Shown: one piece after another, positions 1 through 7,079 of the stretch | Layout of the letters: every line of letters starts with the position of its first letter | Numbering within the stretch: position 1 is the stretch's first letter | Source of the DNA: Clostridiaceae bacterium | Lineage (GTDB): Bacteria; Bacillota; Clostridia; Oscillospirales; Acutalibacteraceae | DNA: 7,957 nt | NCBI GenBank assembly: GCA_016295895.1 | Contig: JAEDKI010000087.1 | Location: 1-7,957 of the forward strand | Reading direction: 5' to 3' | The notes under the pieces: model-generated | Database searches by the model: none | What the model saw: only the letters and a program-made list of their open reading frames with translations | Told to the model about the DNA's origin: nothing | Program-made: the position numbers and the translations under genes

Positions 1-18
1 GGGGCGGAAATAAGCCCC
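1..18. other. Short hairpin at left edge, possible edge-truncated terminator
   Basis: GGGGC (1-5) pairs with GCCCC (14-18) across an 8-base loop. On the minus strand it lies downstream of the LytM gene and could be the stem of a terminator whose T-run falls outside the window. On the plus strand no T-run follows. The function cannot be decided because the window ends here. Confidence 0.25.
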
Positions 19-49
19 TCAAAACCATATTTATTGCTGTTAAAAAAAC

Positions 50-237
50 TATTATGCCCAAAAAATTTTTTCGGCATAGAATGAAGAATGGGAGCATATG
101 CTCCCGAAAAACAAGGCGGCTGCCGTCGAAGGTGGCAATTCTGTTGCCCGTGGGGAGCCGGGGACATGGGGCGGCCGCCATAATCATAGATGCGGCTGTT
201 GATAATAACGGAACGGCAAAATTCCGCATTTTCCATG
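50..237 (+). other. Non-coding segment dense in inverted repeats; possible structured RNA, family not recognised
   Basis: No convincing gene lies here. The only ATG frame, starting at 54, has no ribosome binding site and runs into the neighbouring terminator. Several nested inverted repeats are visible. TATGCC/GGCATA (53-58/73-78) flanks a central A6T6. A perfect 16-base palindrome sits at 90-105. GGCGGC/GCCGCC (115-120/174-179) encloses GGCAA/TTGCC (134-138/144-148). ATGCGG/CCGCAT (190-195/224-229) follows. Immediately downstream is a plus-strand terminator (238-277), so a plus-strand structured RNA is possible. I could not match it to tmRNA, 6S, SRP RNA, RNase P or a riboswitch class, and no clear promoter was seen. 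It could equally be the 3' region of a gene left of the window, or a leader on the minus strand. Confidence 0.3.
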
Positions 238-277
238 CACGGTCTGCCCGGAAAAATCCGAACAGACCGTGTTTTTT
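238..277 (+). terminator. Strong intrinsic terminator reading on the plus strand
   Basis: CACGGTCTG (238-246) pairs perfectly with CAGACCGTG (263-271). Inside it a second stem, CGGA/TCCG with an AAAA loop, can form. Six T residues follow at 272-277. The T-run side makes it a terminator for plus-strand transcription, although the only gene adjacent to it is on the minus strand and ends at 277. For the minus strand the hairpin has an A-run before it and no T-run after it, so it would terminate that gene only weakly. It probably ends a transcript that begins in, or to the left of, bases 1-237. Confidence 0.7.
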
Positions 278-999
278 CAGTTTATAATCGTTGTCTGAGC
301 GGTTTCGGGAGCGGTTTCGCCGCTTCCGACCTTGTTCAGAGCTTTGAGCGGGTCAACATTTTCGCCGTCAATCAGAATTTCAAGGTGAAGATGATCCTCG
401 TCGCTTATTTCAACGGGGATATGACCGAGCGTGCCGATTTTATCGTATTTTTTGACCTCGCTGCCCTCGGGCAGGCAGCTTCCGCTTTTCATGCCGCAGT
501 ATTTTGCCGTCATTCCGTTGCCGTGGTCGATTTCAACGACCGTTCCCCAGAAGCTGTCGTCATAGACCTTTGTTACCGTTCCGTCAGCAACTGCGCAGAC
601 CTCGTTGCCTGCGCTTCCGCCGAAGTCAACTCCGTTATGAATCCGCCAATCGCCCATGGTTTTTGACTTCACCATTTCCCCGTTGCTGTAGTCCTTGATT
701 ATATCGGTGCCCATGGGCAGGGCAAAATTGCCCGAAAACGGCTTGTTGCTCTCAATTTTTTCGGTTGCCGTCAGTTCCCGTTCGTCCGCAATTCCGCTGA
801 TGCCGATGTTGGCTTCGTCAGTCAGAGGAACGGTATAATATTCGCTCTGAGGGGCGGCGGTTATGCGGCGGAAGGTTTCTTCGGAGGTGTCCGTGACCGT
901 TCTTTGCTTCAGACCGACAGCCGAGCCGACTGCGACCGCAATCAGGCAAACGGAAAGAGCAAGATAGATATTCGGATATTTTTTCAGCATTTTTTTCAA
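277..999 (-). CDS. SpoIIQ-like membrane-anchored M23/LytM-domain protein
   Basis: This is a one-pass membrane protein with an extracytoplasmic LytM (peptidase M23) domain. Numbered from an upstream in-frame ATG (1017), it has a Lys-rich N-terminus, one transmembrane helix (about 17-35), a variable linker (36-95) and the LytM fold (about 97-228). The zinc-ligand motif HxxxD is intact (H127, D131), as is HxH (H209, H211). The YxH histidine that aids catalysis in active LytM enzymes is replaced: the strand reads YCGM at 173-176. Size, single anchor and partly degenerate active site fit clostridial SpoIIQ, the forespore half of the SpoIIQ-SpoIIIAH channel. Other M23 cell-wall proteins remain possible, and no spoIID or spoIIIA neighbour is in view. 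The start chosen is TTG at 999, with AAAGAGG eight bases upstream. The ATG at 1017 has no ribosome binding site and would add six residues. No clear promoter was found. Confidence 0.8.
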   Translation of the reverse strand: MKKMLKKYPNIYLALSVCLIAVAVGSAVGLKQRTVTDTSEETFRRITAAPQSEYYTVPLTDEANIGISGIADERELTATEKIESNKPFSGNFALPMGTDIIKDYSNGEMVKSKTMGDWRIHNGVDFGGSAGNEVCAVADGTVTKVYDDSFWGTVVEIDHGNGMTAKYCGMKSGSCLPEGSEVKKYDKIGTLGHIPVEISDEDHLHLEILIDGENVDPLKALNKVGSGETAPETAQTTIIN

Positions 1000-1007
1000 C
1001 TTCAAAA

Positions 1008-1014
1008 CCTCTTT
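1008..1014 (-). promoter_or_regulatory. Ribosome binding site favouring a TTG start for the LytM gene
   Basis: AAAGAGG on the minus strand lies eight bases before TTG at 999-997. It falls inside the frame opened by ATG 1017, whose own upstream sequence (1018-1030) shows nothing purine-rich. The next ATG (990-988) is 17 bases away, which is too far. TTG 999 is therefore the best-supported start, though a weak ATG start cannot be excluded. Confidence 0.5.
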
Positions 1015-1162
1015 CATTCGGCAGATATCGTCAGACCCTGCCTCAGATGTATTTTCGAGGTTATTTTTGGCTTATGAAGCCGTCATTATTCTTTCAGCGC
1101 CCTTAAAATGAAAATTTCGGCGGAGTTTCAGGGAAATTTACGGATTTTTTTGAAAATTTCTC

Positions 1163-1204
1163 TTGATACTTGCGTTAAATTCTGTAATAATAATAGGGTA
1201 TAAT
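1163..1204 (+). promoter_or_regulatory. Sigma-A-type promoter region of the gltX operon
   Basis: TTGATA (1163-1168) is followed after 17 bases by AATAAT (1186-1191), each one mismatch from consensus and set in an AT-rich stretch. A perfect TATAAT also lies at 1199-1204, with a poor -35 (TTAAAT, 1175-1180, 18-base spacing). Either could serve. Both leave a very short leader before the ribosome binding site at 1220, so there is no room for a T-box leader. The rest of the divergent gap (1018-1162) shows no gene or recognisable operator. Confidence 0.55.
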
Positions 1205-1233
1205 TAAAAATATCTGTGTAGGAGTGCATTACT

Positions 1234-2898
1234 TTGGATAATAACAAAAAACTTGCGGAGCTGCTTTTCCCCGGAGTGGACAAGACCCCCGAGGATTTTG
1301 AGGCTGTCTATCCCCCGAGAGAGCTTCCCGAGGGCGCAAGGGTAACAAGATTTGCTCCGTCGCCGACGGGTTATCTGCATATCGGCGGACTTTTCGGTGC
1401 GCTTGTTGATGTGCTGACCGCTCATTCAACGGGCGGCGTTGCCTATCTTCGCATTGAAGATACCGACAAAAAAAGAGAGATTGAGGACGGCGTTTCTGCG
1501 ATAATCAGCGGTTTCAACTATTTCGGAGTTGATTTTGACGAGGGCGTTACGGGCTTCGGAACGGAAAAGGGAGCTTACGGCCCCTACACTCAGAGCCACA
1601 GAGCGGAAATATATCATGCCGTTGCAAAAAGACTTGTTGAAAACGGGCTTGCATATCCCTGCTTCTGCACCTCGGACGAGCTGTCTCAGCTCCGTGACCG
1701 TCAGGAGAGCGAGGGCGCATTAATCAGAGGCTATTTCGGCAAATGGGCAAAATGCCGCAATCTGAGCCTTGAAGAAATCGAAAAGAATCTTGCCGAGGGC
1801 AAGCCGTGGGTGCTTCGCCTGCGTTCCTCGGGAAGTGAAGATAAAAGAATCGTTTTTGATGATGTTATCAGAGGCAAAATCGAGATGCCCGAAAACATAA
1901 TCGACGAGGTTCTGCTTAAATCGGACGGTATTCCGACCTATCATTTCGCCCACACCTGCGACGACCATTATATGAGAACGACCCATGTTATCAGAGCCGA
2001 GGAATGGATTTCTTCCGTTCCCAAGCATATAGAGCTGTTCAGAGCCTGCGGCTTCAGGCTTCCGAAATACGCTCACACTCCGCAGGTTCTCAAAACCGAC
2101 GAGGAGACGGGCGACAAGCGCAAGCTTTCAAAGCGCAAAGACCCCGAAGCGGCGGTCAGCTATTTCGTTGAGAGAGGCATCCCCAAGGAAAGCGTGCTTG
2201 AATATCTGCTCACGCTGATTAACTCAACCTTTGAGGATTGGCGCAGAGCGAATCCGAAAGAGGATATTTCAAAATTCCCGTTCAACCTTAAAAAGATGAG
2301 CTCGAGCGGCTGTCTTTTTGACCTTGTGAAGCTCAACGATGTCAGCAAAAATGTTATTTCGCTTATGAGCGCAAAGCAGGTTTACGATAATATTGCCGAA
2401 TGGGCAAAGGTTTATGACCCCGAGTTTTATGAGATTTTCACCGCCGACCCCGCATTTTCGACCGAGGCGGTCAATATCGACAGAGAAAATCCCAAGCCCC
2501 GCAAGGATATTGCGAAGTGGAGCGAGGTCAAGGAATATTTTTCGTATCTTTATACCCCGCTTTACACTCCCGATTATTCTCTGCCAGATAATATTTCAAA
2601 ATTGGACGCCGCCGAGATTGCGGAAAAATACAGCGGCGTATTTTCGCTTGACGACGATAAGGACGAGTGGTTCGCAAAAATCAAGGAGATGTGCGAGCCT
2701 TTGGGCTTCACGCCGAATGTCAAGGAATACAAGAAAAATCCCGACGGCTTCAAGGGTCATGTCGGCGATGTTTCAACCGTTATCAGAATCGCCCTGACCT
2801 CAAGGCGCAATACGCCCGACCTTTATTCGATAATGAAGCTTCTCGGAGCGGATGAAATAAAATCAAGGCTTGCTCAGGCAATTGAGAGCTGGAAATAA
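1234..2898 (+). CDS. gltX: Glutamate--tRNA ligase
   Basis: This cytoplasmic class I aminoacyl-tRNA synthetase joins glutamate to tRNA(Glu) using ATP. The Rossmann core starts at about residue 35. The HIGH signature appears in the usual GluRS form HIGG at 49-52, and the KMSKS signature as KLSKR at 297-301. CxC (143, 145) with C174 resembles the zinc site of many GluRSs. Residues after about 330 form the helical anticodon-binding part. At 554 residues it is longer than the roughly 470-490 typical of bacterial GluRS. The extra length appears to lie between the KLSKR loop and the C-terminal cage, and similar long forms occur in Clostridia. The start is TTG at 1234, with AGGAG at 1220-1224, nine bases upstream. 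It is the first gene of the operon, 20 bases before glnS. Because GlnRS is also encoded, a tRNA(Glu)-discriminating enzyme is likely; this is inference. Confidence 0.96.
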   Translation: MDNNKKLAELLFPGVDKTPEDFEAVYPPRELPEGARVTRFAPSPTGYLHIGGLFGALVDVLTAHSTGGVAYLRIEDTDKKREIEDGVSAIISGFNYFGVDFDEGVTGFGTEKGAYGPYTQSHRAEIYHAVAKRLVENGLAYPCFCTSDELSQLRDRQESEGALIRGYFGKWAKCRNLSLEEIEKNLAEGKPWVLRLRSSGSEDKRIVFDDVIRGKIEMPENIIDEVLLKSDGIPTYHFAHTCDDHYMRTTHVIRAEEWISSVPKHIELFRACGFRLPKYAHTPQVLKTDEETGDKRKLSKRKDPEAAVSYFVERGIPKESVLEYLLTLINSTFEDWRRANPKEDISKFPFNLKKMSSSGCLFDLVKLNDVSKNVISLMSAKQVYDNIAEWAKVYDPEFYEIFTADPAFSTEAVNIDRENPKPRKDIAKWSEVKEYFSYLYTPLYTPDYSLPDNISKLDAAEIAEKYSGVFSLDDDKDEWFAKIKEMCEPLGFTPNVKEYKKNPDGFKGHVGDVSTVIRIALTSRRNTPDLYSIMKLLGADEIKSRLAQAIESWK

Positions 2899-2918
2899 AC
2901 CGAAAGGATGTATTTTTG

Positions 2919-4574
2919 ATGGATGAAATAAACACAAGCTCAAATTTTATTTATGACTTTATTGACGAAGATCTTGCGAACGGAGTCAACACGAGAGTTC
3001 AGACCCGTTTCCCGCCCGAGCCGAACGGCTATCTTCATATCGGCCATGCAAAGGCTATCTGCATCGACTTCAGCACGGCTGAGAAATACGGCGGATTGTG
3101 CAACCTGCGCCTTGACGACACCAACCCTTCAAAAGAGGATGTTGAATATGTTGACGCAATCAAAGAGGATATCGAGTGGCTCGGCTACAAGTGGAACAAG
3201 GTGCTCTACGCTTCAAGCTATTTTGATTTCATCTATGAATGCGCAATAAAGCTCATCAAGAAGGGCAAGGCGTATGTCTGCGACCTTTCGGCTGATGAAA
3301 TCAGAGAATACAGAGGAACGCTCACCGAGCCGGGCAAAAACAGCCCCTACCGTGACCGCTCGATTGAAGAAAATCTCGACCTTTTTGCAAGAATGACGGC
3401 GGGAGAATTCCCCGACGGCTCAAAGACGCTCAGAGCAAAAATCGACATGGCTTCGCCCAACATCAACATGCGTGACCCCGTTATCTACAGAATCGCTCAT
3501 GTTCACCATCATCAGACGGGCGATAAGTGGTGCGTTTACCCCATGTATGACTTTGCCCATCCTCTTTCGGACGCAAAGGAGCAGGTAACCTATTCGCTCT
3601 GTTCGCTTGAGTTTGAAAATCACAGACCTCTCTATGACTGGTTCATCAAGGAAATCGGCTTTGACGAGCCGCCCAGACAGATTGAGTTTGCCCGCCTTAA
3701 CATCAACTACTGCGTAACGAGCAAGCGCAAATGCCTTGAAATGGTTGAAAAGGGCGTTGTTGACGGCTGGGACGACCCGAGAATGGTTACCCTCTGCGGC
3801 ATGAGAAGAAGAGGCTATCCTGCGGCGGCAATTCGTGAATTTATCAACCGTATCGGCGTTTCAAAGGCTTACAGCGTTGTTGATTACGGCCTGCTTGAAG
3901 CCTGCGTCAGAGACAATCTCAACGCAAACGCTCCGAGAGCAATGGCTGTTCTTCGCCCGCTCAAGGTTATCATCGATAACTATCCCGAGGGTCAGAGCGA
4001 AGCCATCGAGGTTGAAATCAATCCCGACAAGCCCGAGCTCGGCACAAGAACGGTTCATTTTTCAAGGGAAATTTATGTTGAGCGTGAGGACTTCATGGTT
4101 GACCCGCCCAAAAAATATTTCAGACTTTATCCCGGCAACGAGGTCAGGCTCAAGAGCGCTTATTTCGTAACCTGCACGGGCTGGGAAGCCGACGATGACG
4201 GCAACATTACCTGCCTGCACTGCACCTATGACCCCGCAACCAAGGGCGGCGATTCGCCCGACGGCAGAAAGGTCAGAGGCACGCTCCATTGGGTCAGCGC
4301 TTCGGACTGCGCCGAGTGCGAAATCCGTCTTTATGACCGCCTTTTCAATGTTGAAAATCCTGCGGGCGACGAGGCGGGAGATTATCTTGACAATCTTAAC
4401 CCGAATTCGCTTGAAATCCTGAACGGCTGTCTTGTTGAGGGCGGTCTGAAAGATGCGAAATGCGGAGACACCTTCCAGTTTATGAGACAGGGCTATTTCT
4501 GCGTTGACAAAACCTCAACCGACGGAAAGCTTGTCTTTAACCGTACCGTGGCGCTTAATTCTTCATGGAAATAA
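2919..4574 (+). CDS. glnS: Glutamine--tRNA ligase
   Basis: This class I synthetase charges tRNA(Gln) directly with glutamine. Numbering is from ATG 2919 (551 residues, close to the E. coli enzyme). HIGH is at 40-43. The LDDTN segment supplies D66, with Y210 in PMYDF and C228 in SLCSLEF; these correspond to the glutamine-pocket residues D66, Y211 and C229 of E. coli GlnRS. The second signature reads VTSKRK (266-271), so the usual MSK is TSK while the catalytic lysine is kept. GWDDPRM and the RRRGY segment follow, then NAPRAMAV. Residues from about 350 form the two beta-barrel anticodon domains, ending in the conserved FNRTVAL stretch. AAAGGA (2903-2908) is the ribosome binding site. ATG 2919 is preferred to the TTG directly before it (2916), which would add one residue. 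It is co-transcribed with gltX upstream. Confidence 0.97.
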   Translation: MDEINTSSNFIYDFIDEDLANGVNTRVQTRFPPEPNGYLHIGHAKAICIDFSTAEKYGGLCNLRLDDTNPSKEDVEYVDAIKEDIEWLGYKWNKVLYASSYFDFIYECAIKLIKKGKAYVCDLSADEIREYRGTLTEPGKNSPYRDRSIEENLDLFARMTAGEFPDGSKTLRAKIDMASPNINMRDPVIYRIAHVHHHQTGDKWCVYPMYDFAHPLSDAKEQVTYSLCSLEFENHRPLYDWFIKEIGFDEPPRQIEFARLNINYCVTSKRKCLEMVEKGVVDGWDDPRMVTLCGMRRRGYPAAAIREFINRIGVSKAYSVVDYGLLEACVRDNLNANAPRAMAVLRPLKVIIDNYPEGQSEAIEVEINPDKPELGTRTVHFSREIYVEREDFMVDPPKKYFRLYPGNEVRLKSAYFVTCTGWEADDDGNITCLHCTYDPATKGGDSPDGRKVRGTLHWVSASDCAECEIRLYDRLFNVENPAGDEAGDYLDNLNPNSLEILNGCLVEGGLKDAKCGDTFQFMRQGYFCVDKTSTDGKLVFNRTVALNSSWK

Positions 4575-4597
4575 TAAAACACGAAAGGGTTTTATAA

Positions 4598-5236
4598 ATG
4601 AAATATGTTTACCGTATAATCGATGCGCTGCTTGCAGCGGCGGTTTTCACCAATCTGCTGTTTACGGATCTGATTTTCTTTCAGGCGTCAACAACTCTGT
4701 TTGACGCAGGGCTTGAAGAATCCGTCAACCTCAAAAAAATAATCGATATCCTCAGCGGCAACGATTCTCTTTCGGGCTTACTGCCCGAAGCGGGTTCGTT
4801 CAAATGGCCTGCGGCGTTTGATCCGATTAACGGCCGCCTTATTGCCTGCGGAGTTGCCATCGCCCTTGCGCTCATTGCCGCTCTGTTTATTATTGTATGG
4901 TCAATTTGCAGCAACAGAAGAATTCCCGTTGTTGCCGCAAGCGGCTGCGGCATTGTCGCAACAATCGTTATGATTTGCTGCTTCAACTCTGCCGCCTTTG
5001 AAATCACAAGCGGAAACATAAACATCATCAAAGCGTTTTCCGACGGTCTGATTGCAACGCTTGCGGGCGGAATAGTCAATATTGATACGCTCACTCTCGG
5101 CGGCTTCCAGAACGGAATGCTGATTCTTTTCGGAGCAATTATTGTCTGGAATCTCTGCTTCTGGCTTATTGAAATCGGCGACGAAGATGCAAAAAAAGAA
5201 AAAGAAGCCCGAAAAGCCAAAAAAGCAAAGAAATAA
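4598..5236 (+). CDS. Four-helix membrane protein of unknown function
   Basis: I do not recognise this 212-residue protein. Four hydrophobic segments are visible at about 7-29, 79-103, 109-131 and 172-192. Between helices 1 and 2 is a polar loop of about 50 residues, and between 3 and 4 one of about 40. The C-terminus (196-212) is a strongly basic tail dominated by Lys, Ala and Glu, which suggests a cytosolic end. By the positive-inside rule (RRIP between helices 2 and 3, and the basic tail) both termini are probably inside, with the two longer loops outside. No catalytic or transporter motif is seen. AAAGGG (4584-4589) precedes ATG 4598 by eight bases. It lies 23 bases after glnS and 15 before the GH127 gene, so it is part of the operon. 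A role with either neighbour is conjecture. Confidence 0.85.
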   Translation: MKYVYRIIDALLAAAVFTNLLFTDLIFFQASTTLFDAGLEESVNLKKIIDILSGNDSLSGLLPEAGSFKWPAAFDPINGRLIACGVAIALALIAALFIIVWSICSNRRIPVVAASGCGIVATIVMICCFNSAAFEITSGNINIIKAFSDGLIATLAGGIVNIDTLTLGGFQNGMLILFGAIIVWNLCFWLIEIGDEDAKKEKEARKAKKAKK

Positions 5237-5251
5237 TACGGAGAGTGTAAT

Positions 5252-7078
5252 ATGCAGGCTGTAACATTTGACAGGGTTAAGCTCGGCGGTTTTTGGAAAA
5301 ACCGCTTTGATATCAACAAGGCGGTCACGATTCCGACCGTTTATGACCGATTTTCCGATACGGGCAGATTTGATGCGTTCAAGTTTGAATGGAAAGAGGG
5401 TCAGCCGAAAAAACCGCATATATTCTGGGATTCGGATGTTGCAAAATGGATTGAAGCGGTTGCCTATACGGTCACCCTTTGCCCCGATAAGGAGCTTGAG
5501 GCGGTCGTTGACGGCGTTGTTGACCTTATCGAAAAAAATCAGGGTGACGACGGCTATTTCAACATATATTATACCGTCTGCGAGCCTGAAAATCGGTTCA
5601 CCAACCGTATGCAGCATGAGCTTTACTGCGCAGGGCATCTGACCGAAGCGGCTGTTGCATATTATAAAGCAACGGGCAAGGATAAATTTCTGCGCCTGAT
5701 GCAGAAGTATATGGATTATATCGAAAAGGTTTTCATAATTGAGGATTCGGCTTCGTTTAATACTCCCGGGCATGAGGAAATCGAGCTGGCTCTCGTCAAG
5801 CTCTATGACTGCACGGGCGAGAAAAAATATCTCGACATGAGCCGTCATTTTGTTGACACAAGAGGCACGAGCAAAAAGGACGAGGACAGCCCCTATTATA
5901 TCAGCCATGCCTATGACCAAACGCATATGCCCGTTCGTGAAATGAAAGATGCAACGGGTCACAGCGTCAGGGCGGTTTATCTCTACTGCGCCATGGCGGA
6001 TCTTGCGTTAAGGCTCGGCGATAACTCGTTGCTTGACGCTTGCAAAAGGCTGTTCAGGAGCATTGCCGACAGGCAGATGTATATAACCGGCGGCATCGGC
6101 TCAACCGCTTACGGCGAGCGTTTCACCGAGGATTACGATTTGCCGAATGATGTGGCTTATTCCGAAACCTGCGCTTCAATCGGCCTTGCGCTGTTTGCCC
6201 GCAGAATGAGCCTGCTTGACTCCGATTCGGTCTATGCAGATATTGCCGAAACGGCAATTTATAACTGCGCTCTTGCGGGCGTTTCGCTCAGCGGCAGAGA
6301 ATTTTTCTATGTCAATCCCCTTGAAATCAACCTTGAAAGACACAGAAAAAACAGGGAATACTATCAGCGCAGGGATAATCTTCTCACTCAGAGGGTCGAA
6401 GTCTTTGACTGTTCCTGCTGCCCGCCGAACATTGCAAGATTCATTGCTTCAATCGGCGATTTTCTCTATACCTATGATGAAAACACGGTTTATGTTCATC
6501 ATTATTTTGAATCCGAAGCCGAATTTGACGGCATAAAGATACTTCAGAAAACCGAATATCCGAATGAGGGCGAGGTTGCTCTTTCGTTTTCGGGCATGGG
6601 CGGCAGACGCCTTGCCCTGAGAATCCCCGGCTGGTGCAGGGAATTCAAGGTCAACGGCAAAAGCTTTGACGGCAAAACCGTTAAGGGCTATGCCTTTGTT
6701 GAAACAGGCGATTCGGGCAAAATTGATGTTTCCTTCAAAATGGAGTGCCGTCTCGTTGCGGCAAATCCCGAGGTTGAGGCGGATATCGGCAGAGTTGCTC
6801 TGTGCAGAGGACCTCTTGTTTATTGCGCCGAGAGAGTGGATAACCCCGTGCCGCTGAACAATCTTCTTGTATCCCCGGAGCTTAACGCTTCCGTTTCGTT
6901 TGATGAAAAAATGAACGCTTATACCGTTGAGGCTGACGGCTTTGAGGACGGCTCGTTTGACGCTCTCTACCGTGACTATAAGCCCGATTTCAAGCCCCGC
7001 AGAATAAAATTTATCCCGTATTTCGCTTTTGCCAACAGAGGCGAGAGCGACATGCTGGTCTGGATAAGGGTGAAATAA
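5252..7078 (+). CDS. GH127 beta-L-arabinofuranosidase (DUF1680 family)
   Basis: This glycoside hydrolase of family GH127 releases L-arabinofuranose from beta-linked arabinofuranosides, such as those of plant hydroxyproline-rich glycoproteins, using a cysteine nucleophile and a zinc ion. An (alpha/alpha)-barrel domain (about 10-410) is followed by beta-sandwich domains (about 411-608). Family landmarks align with Bifidobacterium HypBA1: E289 with acid/base E322, E305 and C307 with zinc ligands E338 and C340, and the CSCC cluster C387/C389/C390 with C415, nucleophile C417 and C418. H174 (PGHEE) and H237 (GHSVRA) match substrate-pocket histidines. The 608-residue length is somewhat below the 658 of HypBA1. 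There is no signal peptide, so action should be cytoplasmic on imported sugar. GGAGAG (5240-5245) sits six bases before ATG. GH127 also includes other specificities, for example enzymes acting on rhamnogalacturonan-II, so the exact substrate is uncertain. Confidence 0.92.
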   Translation: MQAVTFDRVKLGGFWKNRFDINKAVTIPTVYDRFSDTGRFDAFKFEWKEGQPKKPHIFWDSDVAKWIEAVAYTVTLCPDKELEAVVDGVVDLIEKNQGDDGYFNIYYTVCEPENRFTNRMQHELYCAGHLTEAAVAYYKATGKDKFLRLMQKYMDYIEKVFIIEDSASFNTPGHEEIELALVKLYDCTGEKKYLDMSRHFVDTRGTSKKDEDSPYYISHAYDQTHMPVREMKDATGHSVRAVYLYCAMADLALRLGDNSLLDACKRLFRSIADRQMYITGGIGSTAYGERFTEDYDLPNDVAYSETCASIGLALFARRMSLLDSDSVYADIAETAIYNCALAGVSLSGREFFYVNPLEINLERHRKNREYYQRRDNLLTQRVEVFDCSCCPPNIARFIASIGDFLYTYDENTVYVHHYFESEAEFDGIKILQKTEYPNEGEVALSFSGMGGRRLALRIPGWCREFKVNGKSFDGKTVKGYAFVETGDSGKIDVSFKMECRLVAANPEVEADIGRVALCRGPLVYCAERVDNPVPLNNLLVSPELNASVSFDEKMNAYTVEADGFEDGSFDALYRDYKPDFKPRRIKFIPYFAFANRGESDMLVWIRVK

Positions 7079-7079
7079 T

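Noticed and set aside
30..60. Promoter for a plus-strand RNA (TTGCTG at 34-39 and TATTAT at 50-55)
   Set aside because: The boxes are only 10 bases apart, far short of the roughly 17 needed.
54..287. Plus-strand open frame of 77 codons at the left edge
   Set aside because: It has no ribosome binding site, starts inside an A6T6 inverted repeat and runs through the terminator hairpin at 238-277. The product is Arg/Lys-rich with no recognisable fold.
190..666. Plus-strand open frame of 158 codons overlapping the LytM gene
   Set aside because: It spans the terminator and lies antisense to the LytM gene, whose zinc motifs confirm the minus strand as coding.
1018..1162. Possible sigma-F or sigma-G promoter for the SpoIIQ-like gene
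   Set aside because: A CATTTTA that could be a sigma-G -10 is present on the minus strand, but no matching -35 lies at 17-18 bases. The other candidates miss the GG of the sigma-F -10.
4901..5962. Long minus-strand open frame (353 codons) opposite the membrane protein and GH127 genes
   Set aside because: It is antisense to two genes with good ribosome binding sites, one with diagnostic catalytic residues. Its product contains a Phe/Cys-rich low-complexity stretch, as expected from reading a Lys-rich coding tail backwards.
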